Shown piece by piece: positions 35,956-46,087 of a stretch of DNA of 64,000 nt (the first letter of the stretch is position 1; the number at the start of each line of letters is the position of its first letter). The notes beneath the pieces are model-generated. The model was not told where the DNA came from. It was given only the letters and a program-made list of their open reading frames with translations, and did no database searches. Position numbers and translations under genes: made by a program. Origin of the DNA: Halotia branconii CENA392 (GTDB lineage: Bacteria; Cyanobacteriota; Cyanobacteriia; Cyanobacteriales; Nostocaceae); the NCBI RefSeq assembly GCF_029953635.1, contig NZ_CP124543.1:2769455-2833454 (forward strand). The letters run 5' to 3'.

Positions 35956-38900
35956 TTATGATTTTGCGTGAGTTGCGAGTAACTGCTGGCGATTTTCGCG
36001 AAGATCAGCATGACTACGTTCTGTAGGATAAGGTACATTTTCACCCTTAACACCAGACCAAAGCACACGGTTAAATTTATCCGGATCAAGCTTATCTTCA
36101 ACTTCAAAGTAGAAATCTTTGGTTGCTTGTGTCCACCACTGTTGATTATGCAAGGATGCAATAGCCGCAGCCTTTTTAGCATTGGAGTTTTTGCAAGCTG
36201 GTACAAGGTTGGGATCTACAGGTTCAGCGCACAAGTTACCAGGTATAACAGCTGTATAAGGGGTAAAGTCAGGTTCTCTAGTGAATGCATCCGACATTGG
36301 CTTGGCATTGGCATCATTCATGCCTAAGTAGCCGATTCCCAAGAAATCCTCCATTGTCCGTAGCACATTGACAGTGTTGTAGTTAGTGCTAATGAGGGTT
36401 TTCCGCTTGGTGTATGGCGAAATAATATAAGCTACCGAGCGATGACTGTCAACATGGTCGGGGCCGTTTTGGCAATCATCTTCTAACACAACAATCGCAG
36501 TCTCTTTCCACAAAGGAGACTTGGAGATTTTCTCTACCAACAAACCAACGGCATAATCGTTATCAGCCATTTGCAACTCGGCAGTATTTAAACCAGCTAC
36601 AGCGTTGTCAAAGTTACCAAAATGGTCATGAGGTAGACGCACCATTATCAAGTTAGGTAATTCATTTCTGGCTAAATAGCTGTCAATATCGCGGGCAAAC
36701 TCATTGTATAGGTAAATGTCTGAGTTCTTCTGATCGTATCCCCGGAAATAAATGTCAGTTTTATCTAGCAAGACAGTTTTTGCTGCTATAGCTTGAGGAA
36801 TATTATCAGCAGCAGGAGTTGGAGAAATGGGAACGTAACGTGGGTTACTAGGATCGGGTTGTGTGGGATCTGCTTGGGAAGTACTGTAGTTACCATCAAC
36901 AAAGAAACCGTAATTACGTACAGTTTTACCAGCACGTAGTACTGCATCCCAAAGATAGCCGCCGATCGCATCTGATTCTAGCTCACCATCGCCTGCGGGA
37001 GCATTTACATCTCTATTTCCAGGCAAAATCGCAGATTGACCGGAGGGATCTAAAACTCCTGTTACCCGTGTATTGAATTGAGAAGGGTTAGAAGATGTTT
37101 GTGGTAAAGCAATATTGATGTTACGGTTAGTACCTTCGTAGTCGTAAGTTAGACCGTTAAACCCAGCGTTGCCATAAAGTACTGACTGAGTTTTTTCAGT
37201 ATAATCAGTAGTCCGTCCGTAAGTAGACCAGTTCCAGCCCACACCGCTGGACTCACCAGAATCGTAGAAGTTATCAAAAGTTACAAAGTCAAGGGCTAGC
37301 TTGTGATGGTTGGGTGAAATAGATTGTGGGAATAAAGTTAGGGCTGGATCGCCGTTCCCAACAGGTAAATCGCCTAGTACTTGGTCATAAGTGCGATTTT
37401 CTTTCAACACGTAAATAACGTGTTTAATCTTACTTTGTAAAAATCTCATTGTCCGGTCAGGACGGCGGTTAGCAAAACCGTTGTTTTTGTCTACTAACGC
37501 CGAAAGGCTAGTTAAAGTTCCACCCTTGGGAATGGGAATAATGGCAATTCCAGCTTTTTCTAAAGCCCAGTTGTACTCGTTTCTAAAAGTAGTGTTGCGT
37601 GCTTCTCCTGCCTCAGTCGTCCGGTTATTTGAAGGGTTAGGGCCAGAGTTGCTCTTAGCATTGACAACGTATAACTTTTGACCATCTCGACTAATACTAA
37701 TAGAATTGGGATACCAACCAGTAGGGATACGTCCAGCCACCCGACCAGAACGTAAATCTACAACGGCAACGGCATTTTCACCGCCCAAAGTAACGTAAAG
37801 TGTACTTCCATCTGGATTCAGCGCTACAGAGTTAGGATTTGCTCCTTTATACTTGTCATTTGGTCGAGATAAAGAGATGGTTTGGACAACACTGTTGCTA
37901 TTGGTATTAATGACGGAAATTGAGTCACTATTACCATTAGCTACATAAAGACGATTTTGATCAGGTGAGAGCAATATCTTATTTGGTTGACTTTCTACAG
38001 GTATGCGAACAATTTCCCCAGAAGTAATGCCAACAGCTAATACCTCGTTATCGCGCTGGCTGCTAATGAAGACTTTCCCTGCTGCACCGTTTTCTGTGCT
38101 TTTGAGGGCTACATCAAAAGGAAATTCCCCGGTTGCTACTTTATCACCCGGTTTAAAGAACTTAATTTCTTGGAGTATCTTGCGAGTAGCAGTATTGACA
38201 ATTGATATTGAATCGTTCTCAAAATTGGCTGCTATTAAAGTTTTACCATCTTTACTTACGGCAAGACCTGCAACTACTGCGCCTGTGGCGGCAGTTTCAG
38301 CTGGTGTATCCTTTAACAAACCACCGTCATAGCTAGGAAAAGGCGCAGTTTGGTCAGAATTGTGACCTAACAGAATAAAAGGGGCATCTGGTAAGTACTG
38401 ATTACCCTTGGATGCATAGATATAAACGCGATCATCAATCCCTCCTGAGACATAAAAGCGTCTACCATCTTTTGCCCAAGCCAAGCCATTGTAAGTGTTA
38501 GGAATATTAATCTGTTGCTTTTTAGTCAACTTACCATTGCTGACATCATAGACAAAAACCCATTCTGCTTTTGGAGTTGTTGTATCAGTGGGTTTACCTG
38601 TTAAAGGGTCTAGTACAGGATAAGTAAAAAGATCACCAGTATTTTCATCTCTGAAGTTTTGGTTGTAGCCACTGGTAAGTACTAACAGAGTTTTACCATC
38701 AGGGCTAAGGGCTGTAGTTACAGCTTCAGCGGCATCAGCATTATCATCTGTACGCAAATTAGTTGCTAAAGGTGCAAAGATCGAACCTGGTGCTGCTGCG
38801 GGTGTGATTATCTGACCTGTGGGTAGTAATGCCCCACCTTCAGGAAGTTCACCAACAGGAGTAGTAGCAAGCACAGCGCTGGTTAACTGAATACCACTTA

Positions 38901-38964
38901 CTACGATCGCCACTGTTATCAGCAGACTGAGTAGAGGATATAGCTTACGCTTGAAATTTCGCAT
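35956..38964 (-). CDS. YncE-like beta-propeller fused to alkaline phosphatase-superfamily phosphoesterase
   Basis: 1002 residues. A signal peptide lies at about 1-30. Residues 60 to about 450 form a YVTN/YncE-type propeller with repeats such as NKILLSPDQNRLYVANGNSDSISVINTNSNSVV. From about 510 the phosphoesterase domain begins (IKHVIYVLKENRTYDQVLGDLP, then FDNFYDSGESSGVGWNWSTYGRTTDY). Near 830 are ETAIVVLEDDCQNGPDHVDSHRSVAYIISPY, whose Asp/His residues fit metal ligands. It is likely a periplasmic or extracellular phosphodiesterase or phosphatase, useful for phosphate scavenging. No PHO box was identified. It is a single gene. Confidence 0.87.
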   Translation of the reverse strand: MRNFKRKLYPLLSLLITVAIVVSGIQLTSAVLATTPVGELPEGGALLPTGQIITPAAAPGSIFAPLATNLRTDDNADAAEAVTTALSPDGKTLLVLTSGYNQNFRDENTGDLFTYPVLDPLTGKPTDTTTPKAEWVFVYDVSNGKLTKKQQINIPNTYNGLAWAKDGRRFYVSGGIDDRVYIYASKGNQYLPDAPFILLGHNSDQTAPFPSYDGGLLKDTPAETAATGAVVAGLAVSKDGKTLIAANFENDSISIVNTATRKILQEIKFFKPGDKVATGEFPFDVALKSTENGAAGKVFISSQRDNEVLAVGITSGEIVRIPVESQPNKILLSPDQNRLYVANGNSDSISVINTNSNSVVQTISLSRPNDKYKGANPNSVALNPDGSTLYVTLGGENAVAVVDLRSGRVAGRIPTGWYPNSISISRDGQKLYVVNAKSNSGPNPSNNRTTEAGEARNTTFRNEYNWALEKAGIAIIPIPKGGTLTSLSALVDKNNGFANRRPDRTMRFLQSKIKHVIYVLKENRTYDQVLGDLPVGNGDPALTLFPQSISPNHHKLALDFVTFDNFYDSGESSGVGWNWSTYGRTTDYTEKTQSVLYGNAGFNGLTYDYEGTNRNINIALPQTSSNPSQFNTRVTGVLDPSGQSAILPGNRDVNAPAGDGELESDAIGGYLWDAVLRAGKTVRNYGFFVDGNYSTSQADPTQPDPSNPRYVPISPTPAADNIPQAIAAKTVLLDKTDIYFRGYDQKNSDIYLYNEFARDIDSYLARNELPNLIMVRLPHDHFGNFDNAVAGLNTAELQMADNDYAVGLLVEKISKSPLWKETAIVVLEDDCQNGPDHVDSHRSVAYIISPYTKRKTLISTNYNTVNVLRTMEDFLGIGYLGMNDANAKPMSDAFTREPDFTPYTAVIPGNLCAEPVDPNLVPACKNSNAKKAAAIASLHNQQWWTQATKDFYFEVEDKLDPDKFNRVLWSGVKGENVPYPTERSHADLRENRQQLLATHAKS

Positions 38965-39063
38965 TTGCTGTTCTCAAACTGTTTGCTTACACAGCAGATA
39001 TTCCTATTTTTTAGTTAAGAACAAGCTAAGACAAGGTTACTGAAAAATTCACATTGGAAGTCT

Positions 39064-39718
39064 GGTGTTGCACAAATGCGGGATGATTTTTATCACGCAG
39101 AGGCGCAGAGGCAAGACAGCACGATCTTCTCCCAAGGGGAGACAGTAGACCTCTTGCATAAATATCTTTTTGTCGGGCTACGCCCCGCTACGCTAACACG
39201 CAAAGACGCAGCGAAAAGTTGTCAGGAGGGTTTCCCTCCGTAACAAACTTTTCAAGACAAAGACGCAAAGAAGAAGCTAAGAATAAGGACTTTTGCAAGA
39301 AGTCTAGTGTACACACAAGTCATCTAAAACTGCCCCATTGACTGACAATGCGATTGTCTCGACTAACAATGCGATTGTATCGACTGACAACACCAATGTC
39401 TCGACTAACAATGCGATTGTATCGACTGACAATACCAATGTCTCGACTAACAATGCGATTGTATCGACTGACAATACCAATGTCTCGACTAACAATGCGA
39501 TTGTATCGACTGACAATACCAATGTCTCGACTAACAATGCGATTGTACTGGCCTGCAAAAATTAACCCACCTTACGTTACACAGCAACTATAAAAGACTT
39601 GTATGTACACGGTAGCCCAAGGGGAGACGGGGGTTTTCCTCATGAGGGACTATGTGCAGAGAGAATAAGGAGTTTTAGATCTCAATATATAAATTTCATC
39701 CCTTGATTCTGCAATGCC
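39064..39718. mobile_element. MITE-like element of second family, copy B (655 bp, expanded)
   Basis: The ends match copy A at 24194: ggtgttgcacaaatgcgggatga on the left and, on the right, tcatcccttgattctgcaatgcc. The inside is much longer and holds dispersed repeat fragments, two aaagacgcag motifs, and a tandem array at 39340-39549. There is no credible coding sequence. Confidence 0.65.
39340..39549. repeat. ten tandem 21-bp repeats
   Basis: Ten consecutive units of exactly 21 bases alternate between two forms, gactaacaatgcgattgtatc and gactgacaataccaatgtctc; unit 1 is intermediate, and units 3 and 10 each differ slightly. There are no stops in several frames, so long false ORFs appear on both strands. 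It is not a CRISPR: there are no unique spacers. Confidence 0.95.
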
Positions 39719-39788
39719 GTTTTTACTGGTGTTAAAATTGGTAGGCGATCGCTTCAGGTGTAAGAGGTATTTGCCCTAGCAGATGCGA

Positions 39789-40496
39789 TCATTTCTGCTC
39801 CAATTGCTTGACAAATTCCCCATGTTCTGGTGAATTTAACCCCAACTGCAAGACCTCCAATACCCGCGCCATCTGATTATTTAAAAGTGGTTCCACCGCC
39901 AACCACAAACCTGGAAATACTTGAGAGCGAATAATCTTATCTGTATCGGGAGATAGCAATTGATAGTCGCCATCGACGAGATAAAACCATTCAATTTGAT
40001 TATCGTAAGATTGCCAGATTACGTACTCCAAAACCCCATTACGACGATAAACTTGCTTTTTGCTACCCCTATCAATTGCGGCACTACTTGCGGCAACTTC
40101 CACAATTAACTCAGGCGATCCTTCAATATAACCATCGCTACTTAATCGAGTCTGTCCACCTTTAGCAGGTTCAATCAATAGTACCGCATCCGGTTGGGGT
40201 TCATTATCTAAATCTAGTCTGACTGTCGGTTCAACACTTAAGTCAACACCAAAAGTCATGGCTTGATAAACTCCTAACCAGGTCATCACTCGACTGTGAG
40301 GTTTACCATGCTGTTCATGTCTTAAGGGAGATGCCACGTAAACGATTCCTTCGATCAGTTCTGCTTTTTTAATGTGAGACGCAGCCGCATAACGTCGCTC
40401 AAATTCAGGACGAGTCAGGCGATCGCCACTTGCAAGCGGAGGTAAATATTTTTGAGGCGAATTGGATTGTGTTTGGGGTGAGTATTCTCTAACCAT
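39789..40496 (-). CDS. Uma2-family (DUF820) putative endonuclease
   Basis: 235 residues of the longer Uma2 subtype: LTRPEFERRYAAASHIKKAELIEGIVYVASPLRHEQHGKPH, then EPQPDAVLLIEP and PELIVEVAASSAAIDRGSKKQVYRRNGVLEYVIWQ. The PD-(D/E)XK-like acids are retained. It is closely similar in architecture to the gene at 52568, which indicates paralogues. The function is unknown; nuclease activity is inferred only from the fold family. Confidence 0.87.
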   Translation of the reverse strand: MVREYSPQTQSNSPQKYLPPLASGDRLTRPEFERRYAAASHIKKAELIEGIVYVASPLRHEQHGKPHSRVMTWLGVYQAMTFGVDLSVEPTVRLDLDNEPQPDAVLLIEPAKGGQTRLSSDGYIEGSPELIVEVAASSAAIDRGSKKQVYRRNGVLEYVIWQSYDNQIEWFYLVDGDYQLLSPDTDKIIRSQVFPGLWLAVEPLLNNQMARVLEVLQLGLNSPEHGEFVKQLEQK

Positions 40497-40653
40497 TTGC
40501 CAATCCTCATGATTGTCTGATCATTAACTGTAGCAAACCTTTGGATGTCAAAGCTAAAGCTGACTGTAACTTACGCTACAAAAAAAGGTTATCAAGTTTG
40601 CGATCGCTTGCTTTAAAGTTCACATTTAGTCAGCAACGTCATACACATACAAT

Positions 40654-41391
40654 CTAACTGACAATCTCTTCTGGTTTTTGCAACCCAACTCGCCAACGCA
40701 ACAGTGCCGCAGCAGCAGCCATAAAACTACCCCAAGCTAAAGGCAACCAAATAATCGCCCAATTGCCTAATGGCCACTCCACTCTCAGTCCTTCACCCAA
40801 CCAATAAATGCCAAATCCCATTAGTAGCATTGCTGCGACAAATTTCATCGGCTTGACAGGCACGCGATTCAGTGGAGTTCTAAACAGAAATGCAATCACG
40901 GCCAAAGCTACTGCTGCAAATGAAGCACCACTAATCGCATCTATCCATTGACCTCCAGCAGCACCTAAGGTAACAACTGCGATCGCTACTTCTACACTAT
41001 CTAATAGCGCACCTTTGAATGTGGTAACTACAGCAAACCAATTCCAGCCAGATGAGTTGTCTTCTTTTGCTAGTTCTGCTTCTAGTCTGTCTTCTTTGTC
41101 ACCTTTTTGTTTGGGAATACCGCCGTAGTACTTAATAATTGAGCGTGTCCACTTCTGCCCAAACAAAAGTAGTAAACTACCTGCAACAATCCTCAAAAGG
41201 TCTACGGGGATGAGCGTCAAACTTTTCCCTAAGAAAAGTGAGCCAATGATTGTTAAAGCAATGCCACTACCAGAACCAACTAGGGCGTTACGCCAACCTG
41301 CTAGCCTACCGACAACAAGCACTATGCCTAGAATTTCGACTAATTCAATTAAAGAACCTGCAAAACTGGCAAGAAAGATTTCCCAATTCAT
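40654..41391 (-). CDS. predicted inner-membrane protein, COG4280-like
   Basis: 245 residues from the ATG at 41391 (MNWEIFLASFAGSLIELVEIL); the longer frame runs into a dispersed repeat and is rejected. About six hydrophobic helices in two halves, each with a Glu-containing motif (GSLIELVEILGIVLVVG and GALLDSVEVAIAVVTLG), suggest an internally duplicated ion transporter. A charged cytoplasmic loop (KQKGDKEDRLEAELAKED) separates the halves. I relate it to the COG4280 group from the motif pattern. The substrate is unknown; it is next to iron transport genes, but a repeat block separates them. Confidence 0.65.
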   Translation of the reverse strand: MNWEIFLASFAGSLIELVEILGIVLVVGRLAGWRNALVGSGSGIALTIIGSLFLGKSLTLIPVDLLRIVAGSLLLLFGQKWTRSIIKYYGGIPKQKGDKEDRLEAELAKEDNSSGWNWFAVVTTFKGALLDSVEVAIAVVTLGAAGGQWIDAISGASFAAVALAVIAFLFRTPLNRVPVKPMKFVAAMLLMGFGIYWLGEGLRVEWPLGNWAIIWLPLAWGSFMAAAAALLRWRVGLQKPEEIVS

Positions 41392-41417
41392 AAAATTAAT
41401 ACCTTTTTTTAGTTGTG

Positions 41418-41560
41418 GGCATTGGGCGTGGGGCATGGGGCATTGGGCATGGGGCATAGGGAAGAAAAGGAATTGGGGACAAGGAGAATTGGAGAATTGG
41501 GGAAAAAACTGTCTCCTTGTCTCCCCTGCTCCCTGCCCCTTGTCCTCTTTCTCCCTGCTT
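41418..41560. repeat. short tandem gggcattgggcatgg repeats
   Basis: Tandem 7-8-base units of the gggcatt / ggggcat type (41423-41462) are followed by an aaggagaattgg direct repeat and by a complementary pyrimidine-rich run ctccctgcccc. This is a classic short tandem repeat block of Nostocales, repeated in similar form at 53938-54068 and 57280-57330. Confidence 0.85.
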
Positions 41561-41570
41561 CTTTTTTGCT

Positions 41571-42689
41571 TTAAGTGTAGGGAAAAAATCTCAATGGCCC
41601 GATTACAGACAGCTTGACTCGTGTGCCGACGGACAGAGATATGGTCGATGGTGTCCGTGCATATAACTTTTTACCTGAAGCAGTTCGTAAGCAGTAGCGA
41701 TATTCACTACCTAAAAATCGCCGTGTCTTAATCATTGCTGCACCATCCTTTACTGGTTGCAAAATTATGTCCTCTTCTGGGATCATCACATCCCCGTTGT
41801 CTGTATCAGTGTGAAGGCTATAAACGCTAACTTTAGAGTTGTAGCCGTTTTGGGAAGATAGGCTATGAATACCGTTGTTTGAATTTTGTTCTTTGATGGC
41901 AAAACATCCAATTTCTGTTTCCCACAGGTTTCCTCTACGTCTAGCTGGGAGAAAGTTAGCTTGGGTGACAAACTCGGCAACAAAACGAGAAGCTGGCTGA
42001 TGATAAATTGCTTCTGGTGTTCCTAGTTGCTCTAATTTACCTTGTTGCATGACAGCAACTTGATCAGCGATCGCTAGGGCTTCTTGTTGGTCGTGGGTGA
42101 CAAAAATTGCCGAAATTTGCTGAGTTTTAAGAATTTCTAAGACTTCTTCTCGCAAACTCAGTCGCACTTGGGCATCTAGATTACTTAGTGGTTCATCTAA
42201 AAGTAAGAGTTTGGGCTGGGGAGCTAAGGCACGAGCCAAGGCTACGCGCTGTTGCTGACCTCCAGATAATTCATGGGGATAGCGTTTTTCTAATCCCGAT
42301 AGTCTGACCAAATCTAATAACTCTGCCACTCGTTGCTGGCGATCGCTCATTTTGGTAGATTGCAAACCAAAGGCAATATTCTCCCTTACAGATAAATGAG
42401 GAAATAAAGCATAATCTTGAAACAACATGCCAACATGTCGCTGTTCTGGTGGTATCCAAGTACTCTTATTCGCAACTACTCTGCCAGCAATTTCCACAGT
42501 TCCCGTTTGCGGAGATTCAAACCCGGCAATAATTCGCAGGAGCGTAGTTTTACCACACCCAGAAGGGCCCAGCAACCCCAGCACCTCTCCTGATGCTAGT
42601 GTCAAAGTTACCCCAGCAATTACTGGGACAGCTTTTGGGGAAAACTTGAGGGTGATATTCTCCAAGCGTAAAATTGCCGATGTTGTCAT
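41571..42689 (-). CDS. futC: ferric iron ABC transporter ATPase, FutC type
   Basis: 372 residues. Walker A is GPSGCGKTT, Q-loop LFQDYALFPH, signature LSGGQQQRVALARAL, Walker B LLLLDEPLSNLD and switch His VTHDQ. The C-terminal extension (about 245-372) is a TOBE-like regulatory domain. It lies 157 bases downstream of the permease and completes a FutA-B-C set, so it most likely energises Fe(III) uptake. Substrate assignment rests on the neighbouring binding protein and the FbpC/FutC similarity; thiamine or sulfate importers are less likely. Confidence 0.85.
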   Translation of the reverse strand: MTTSAILRLENITLKFSPKAVPVIAGVTLTLASGEVLGLLGPSGCGKTTLLRIIAGFESPQTGTVEIAGRVVANKSTWIPPEQRHVGMLFQDYALFPHLSVRENIAFGLQSTKMSDRQQRVAELLDLVRLSGLEKRYPHELSGGQQQRVALARALAPQPKLLLLDEPLSNLDAQVRLSLREEVLEILKTQQISAIFVTHDQQEALAIADQVAVMQQGKLEQLGTPEAIYHQPASRFVAEFVTQANFLPARRRGNLWETEIGCFAIKEQNSNNGIHSLSSQNGYNSKVSVYSLHTDTDNGDVMIPEEDIILQPVKDGAAMIKTRRFLGSEYRYCLRTASGKKLYARTPSTISLSVGTRVKLSVIGPLRFFPYT

Positions 42690-42846
42690 TGCTCTAAATC
42701 CTGTGTTTCCCTCGAAGTTTGCTTTAATGGACTTCCAGAGAATAAATTATCCAATTTACTCAGATTTTATTTTTCTTACTCCCCCTGCTCCCTGCTCCCT
42801 GCCCCCTGCTTCTATAACGATGGGATATTTTTTTAGTTAGAAGTCC

Positions 42847-44496
42847 CTAATCAACCTCCCTTTGCAGGCTACGCTGTGCTTCTATAGTCAGTCCTTTGTA
42901 GCGGCTTTGAGACAACACAAATAATGTGGCACTAATCGAAACCACCAACATTACAAGAGCCGCCGCCGCCGCGTCACTATAAGAAACACTCTCAGTCGCT
43001 TTCCAAATATGGGTAGCTAGGGTATTGAAACCAATGGGAGCTAATAGTAATGTCACTGGTAACTCTTTGATTGCTGTTAAAAACACTAATGCGCTTCCGC
43101 CTAATATCCCTGGACTGACCAACGGTAAGGTAATTTTGATCAAGGTTTGCCAAGGAGTTTTACCTAAACTTTGGGCAGATTCTTCTAAGTTGGGATTGAC
43201 TTGAAGCAGTGAACTTCGCACAGTGCCTACAGACTGAGCGATAAATAATACCAAATAAGCAAATATCAGCATGGGTAAAGTCTGATACAACCAAGGTAGA
43301 TAATTTGCTCCCCAAAATACGAGAGAAAAAGCAACTACAATTCCTGGTAAACCAAAGCCAATATAACTACAGCGCTCAATAGCAGTAGTGATACGACTAG
43401 GAAATCGTACTGCCAAGATAGCGATTGGTAAGGCAAAGAAAGTGGCTGCGATCGCCGCTAATCCAGCTGCTATTATTGAATCCCCAGCTAATTGCATCAA
43501 TTGCGCTAAAGAAATAATTTCGTTTGTGCCTGTGACAATTAATCCTCGTACTAACCAGAACGAAGTTACACCGACGGGTAACAATAGACCCAAGCTAACT
43601 ACAGTTAGACAAAACAATATTGCTGGCACTTGCCAAATACCGAGATCAATCAATGCTGGTGGAAGGTAAGACTTTGTGGCACGAGTGTAGTAAGCAGCCC
43701 GTGAACGTGCTTTATATTCCAACCACAATAGCAGCAATACTAAACTCACTAGCATTAAAGCCAGTGCCGCCGCTTGATGGCGATCAAATGTATATTTGTA
43801 TTGCAAAAAAATCGCCCGCGTAAAGGTATCAAACCGCATCACTGAAGTTGTGCCAAAATCTTGCAAGGCATTCAGCGCTACGAGTAATCCCCCGGCAATG
43901 ATTGATGGACGCAAAGCAGGTAAGGTAATGCGAAAAAAAGTCTGCCGCTGGCTATAACCTAAACTCCTAGAGACTTCTTCAATTGCTGGATCGATACCTT
44001 GCCATCCAGCTTGAATACTCAGCAGTAAATAAGGATAGGAAAACAAAGTCAATCCCAAAATTGCCCCAGTCCAGCCGTAGATTTCTGGTAACTCCTGCAC
44101 TCCCAAGGGTTTTAACCAAAGTTGTAACAAGCTACCTTTGGGGCCAAAAGCAGCAATTAAGGCAAAACCACCTACATAGTCAGGCACTGCTAGAGGTAAG
44201 GTGGTAGCAACTAACCAAAATCGCCGCCAAGGTAGGTTTGTCCGTATGGTTAGAAATGCTAGCGGTAAGGCGATCGCAGTTGCTAATAAAGTACTAATTA
44301 AGGCTACGCCCACGCTATTGAGTAATACTGTGAGGTTACGAGGGCGAAATACCAAAGCTAATAACCTTTCCTCACCCACACCAGCCACCCGGATCACTAA
44401 GTAAGTCAAAGGCAGTGCGATCGCTATAGCTGTCAATCCAGCTGTAACAATGAGAAATAAAGGTGGATGATGAGTTTTTGTGCCTGTAACTTGCAT
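42847..44496 (-). CDS. futB: ferric iron ABC transporter permease, FutB type (fused)
   Basis: 549 residues with about twelve membrane helices in two homologous halves, each with an ABC permease EAA-like loop: EEVSRSLGYSQRQTFFRITLPALRPSIIAGGLL in the first and EESAQSLGKTPWQTLIKITLPLVSPGILGGSAL in the second. Fused double permeases of this kind are the FbpB/FutB form that imports ferric iron across the inner membrane. It follows the binding-protein gene by about 240 bases. Confidence 0.9.
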   Translation of the reverse strand: MQVTGTKTHHPPLFLIVTAGLTAIAIALPLTYLVIRVAGVGEERLLALVFRPRNLTVLLNSVGVALISTLLATAIALPLAFLTIRTNLPWRRFWLVATTLPLAVPDYVGGFALIAAFGPKGSLLQLWLKPLGVQELPEIYGWTGAILGLTLFSYPYLLLSIQAGWQGIDPAIEEVSRSLGYSQRQTFFRITLPALRPSIIAGGLLVALNALQDFGTTSVMRFDTFTRAIFLQYKYTFDRHQAAALALMLVSLVLLLLWLEYKARSRAAYYTRATKSYLPPALIDLGIWQVPAILFCLTVVSLGLLLPVGVTSFWLVRGLIVTGTNEIISLAQLMQLAGDSIIAAGLAAIAATFFALPIAILAVRFPSRITTAIERCSYIGFGLPGIVVAFSLVFWGANYLPWLYQTLPMLIFAYLVLFIAQSVGTVRSSLLQVNPNLEESAQSLGKTPWQTLIKITLPLVSPGILGGSALVFLTAIKELPVTLLLAPIGFNTLATHIWKATESVSYSDAAAAALVMLVVSISATLFVLSQSRYKGLTIEAQRSLQREVD

Positions 44497-44737
44497 TACT
44501 TCTGGTAAAGATTGGAAAGCAGGGTAAGCTGTTTTGTAGTAAGGACTTTAGTCCTTGCATTAAGCGCTAACTAAGAACCTAAGAAAATTAGCTTGATGGA
44601 CTACTAGTGGTCTATTGCAAAAGTTTTGATAAGTTAATCAGCTTTTCAATTTCTCTTATTTCTCTCTTCCTTTGTGTACTTTGCGTACTTGGCGGTTCGT
44701 TATTTTACCACTAAAAATTAATGGGACAGACTACTAG

Positions 44738-45748
44738 TTAAACCAAACCAGCTTCTTGGAGTAATGAAAGTGTGCCTTTAAGATCTGAAAGTTGGCTCAA
44801 ATCAAGCTGGGGAGACTTTAGCTGATCGAGTGGAACTTGCTTTTGGGATACTGGAATGCCTTTCACCAACGGATATTCGTAAAACTGCTGAGTGAGGTAC
44901 TTCTGCACATTTGGACTGAGCATGTAGTCTACCAATTTTTCAGCATCACTTTTTTGATCAGTGGTATTTAGAACTGCTAAACCAGCTACGTTAATCAAAG
45001 ATCCGGCATCACCGCGTGTATGGTGGATAGCTACAGGAAAATTAGGATCTTTGGTGGTAAACCGATAAAGGTAATAGTTATTCACTAATCCCAAAGCAAC
45101 TTCTCCCCGACCCAAAGCCTCAACGATCGCACTATTGCTACTGTAAGCTTTAGCTTGATTGGCTTTCATTCCCTTCAACCACTCCAGGGTTTTTTGTTCG
45201 CCCTCTAGGAGTCGCATTGCGGTGACAAATGAGAGAAAAGAACCATTAGTAGGGGCCCAACCGACTTTACCTCGCCATTTGGGATCGCTTAGTTGCATTA
45301 CACTCGTGGGGAGTTCGCTAGTTTTAACAAGTTTGGTGTTGTAGTCAATTACCCGTGCGCGTCCAGAAATGCCAACCCATTGTCCTGTAGAAGAGCGAAA
45401 TTGTCCATCAACTTTGTTTAGTAGTTGGTTAGGGATAGTCAAGGTTCGCTTTTCTTGGGCTATCGCTCCCAAAGAACCAGCATCTTGAGCATAAAACAAA
45501 TCTGCACGGCTATTTTTACCTTCTTCAATTAAGGCGATCGCTAATTCTGTAGAGTCACCATACCGCACTTCAATATTTATCCCCAAATCTTTCTGAGCTT
45601 TTTCAATCAGGGGTTTCATGATTTTCTCTTCTCGCCCTGAATAAATTGTCAGCGTTTTCGGGGTAGCTGCCACAGAAATTCCTATTCCTGTACTCAACAG
45701 CATACCAGCGATGATAAGTGAAATTCGCCGCACTCCAATTGACACCAT
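44738..45748 (-). CDS. futA: ferric iron-binding periplasmic protein, FutA type
   Basis: 336 residues with a signal peptide (SLIIAGMLLSTGIGISVAATP, cleavage near residue 27). The mature protein starts KTLTIYSGREEKIMKPLIE and has FutA/FbpA motifs (ADLFYAQDAGSLGAI, VEALGRGEVALGLVNNYYLYRF) including the paired Tyr residues that bind iron in this family. It delivers Fe(III) to FutB-FutC. An AACGGAGG-type ribosome site (cggagg, about ten bases before the ATG at 45748) supports the start. I saw no unambiguous Fur box in the upstream 300 bases. Confidence 0.9.
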   Translation of the reverse strand: MVSIGVRRISLIIAGMLLSTGIGISVAATPKTLTIYSGREEKIMKPLIEKAQKDLGINIEVRYGDSTELAIALIEEGKNSRADLFYAQDAGSLGAIAQEKRTLTIPNQLLNKVDGQFRSSTGQWVGISGRARVIDYNTKLVKTSELPTSVMQLSDPKWRGKVGWAPTNGSFLSFVTAMRLLEGEQKTLEWLKGMKANQAKAYSSNSAIVEALGRGEVALGLVNNYYLYRFTTKDPNFPVAIHHTRGDAGSLINVAGLAVLNTTDQKSDAEKLVDYMLSPNVQKYLTQQFYEYPLVKGIPVSQKQVPLDQLKSPQLDLSQLSDLKGTLSLLQEAGLV

Positions 45749-46087
45749 TAAATTAACCTCCGATTTCAGATCAGGGCTGTAGATAAATATTCTGAAAGCT
45801 TTGGAAAGATTAACGGATATTTTAAATAAGGAGAGGTTACATCAAAGCATGAATTAGTTTAAGTTTAGGCAATCAACAGGTTAAGAGTTACCTTGTATTC
45901 TGAAAGAAGAACTTACGGTTTTTGCTGAGATTTTGATCAGCTAACTTTACGAATCTTTTACAATTACTTCGTATTTTCCCTTAATCCGCAAAGTTTTCAT
46001 CAATATCTTTAATAACCTATCCGCAATCCTACGAATTTAGTTTAGTAGTTGGATATATAACTATGAAAATTAGCAGTATCCAACTTG
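45749..46087. other. divergent spacer between futA and a hypothetical gene
   Basis: An AT-rich 340-base stretch without a gene; it must contain the futA promoter and that of the plus-strand gene. Nothing else was recognised. Confidence 0.4.

Noticed and set aside
39340..39549. Possible CRISPR array
   Set aside because: Units are contiguous 21-bp repeats without unique spacers; no cas genes are present in the window.
39304..39593. Several long frames on both strands over the tandem array
   Set aside because: They arise because the 21-bp unit lacks stops in several frames; no start or ribosome-site evidence supports translation.
45749..46087. Fur box upstream of futA
   Set aside because: AT-rich patches exist but no convincing inverted-repeat Fur site was found by eye.
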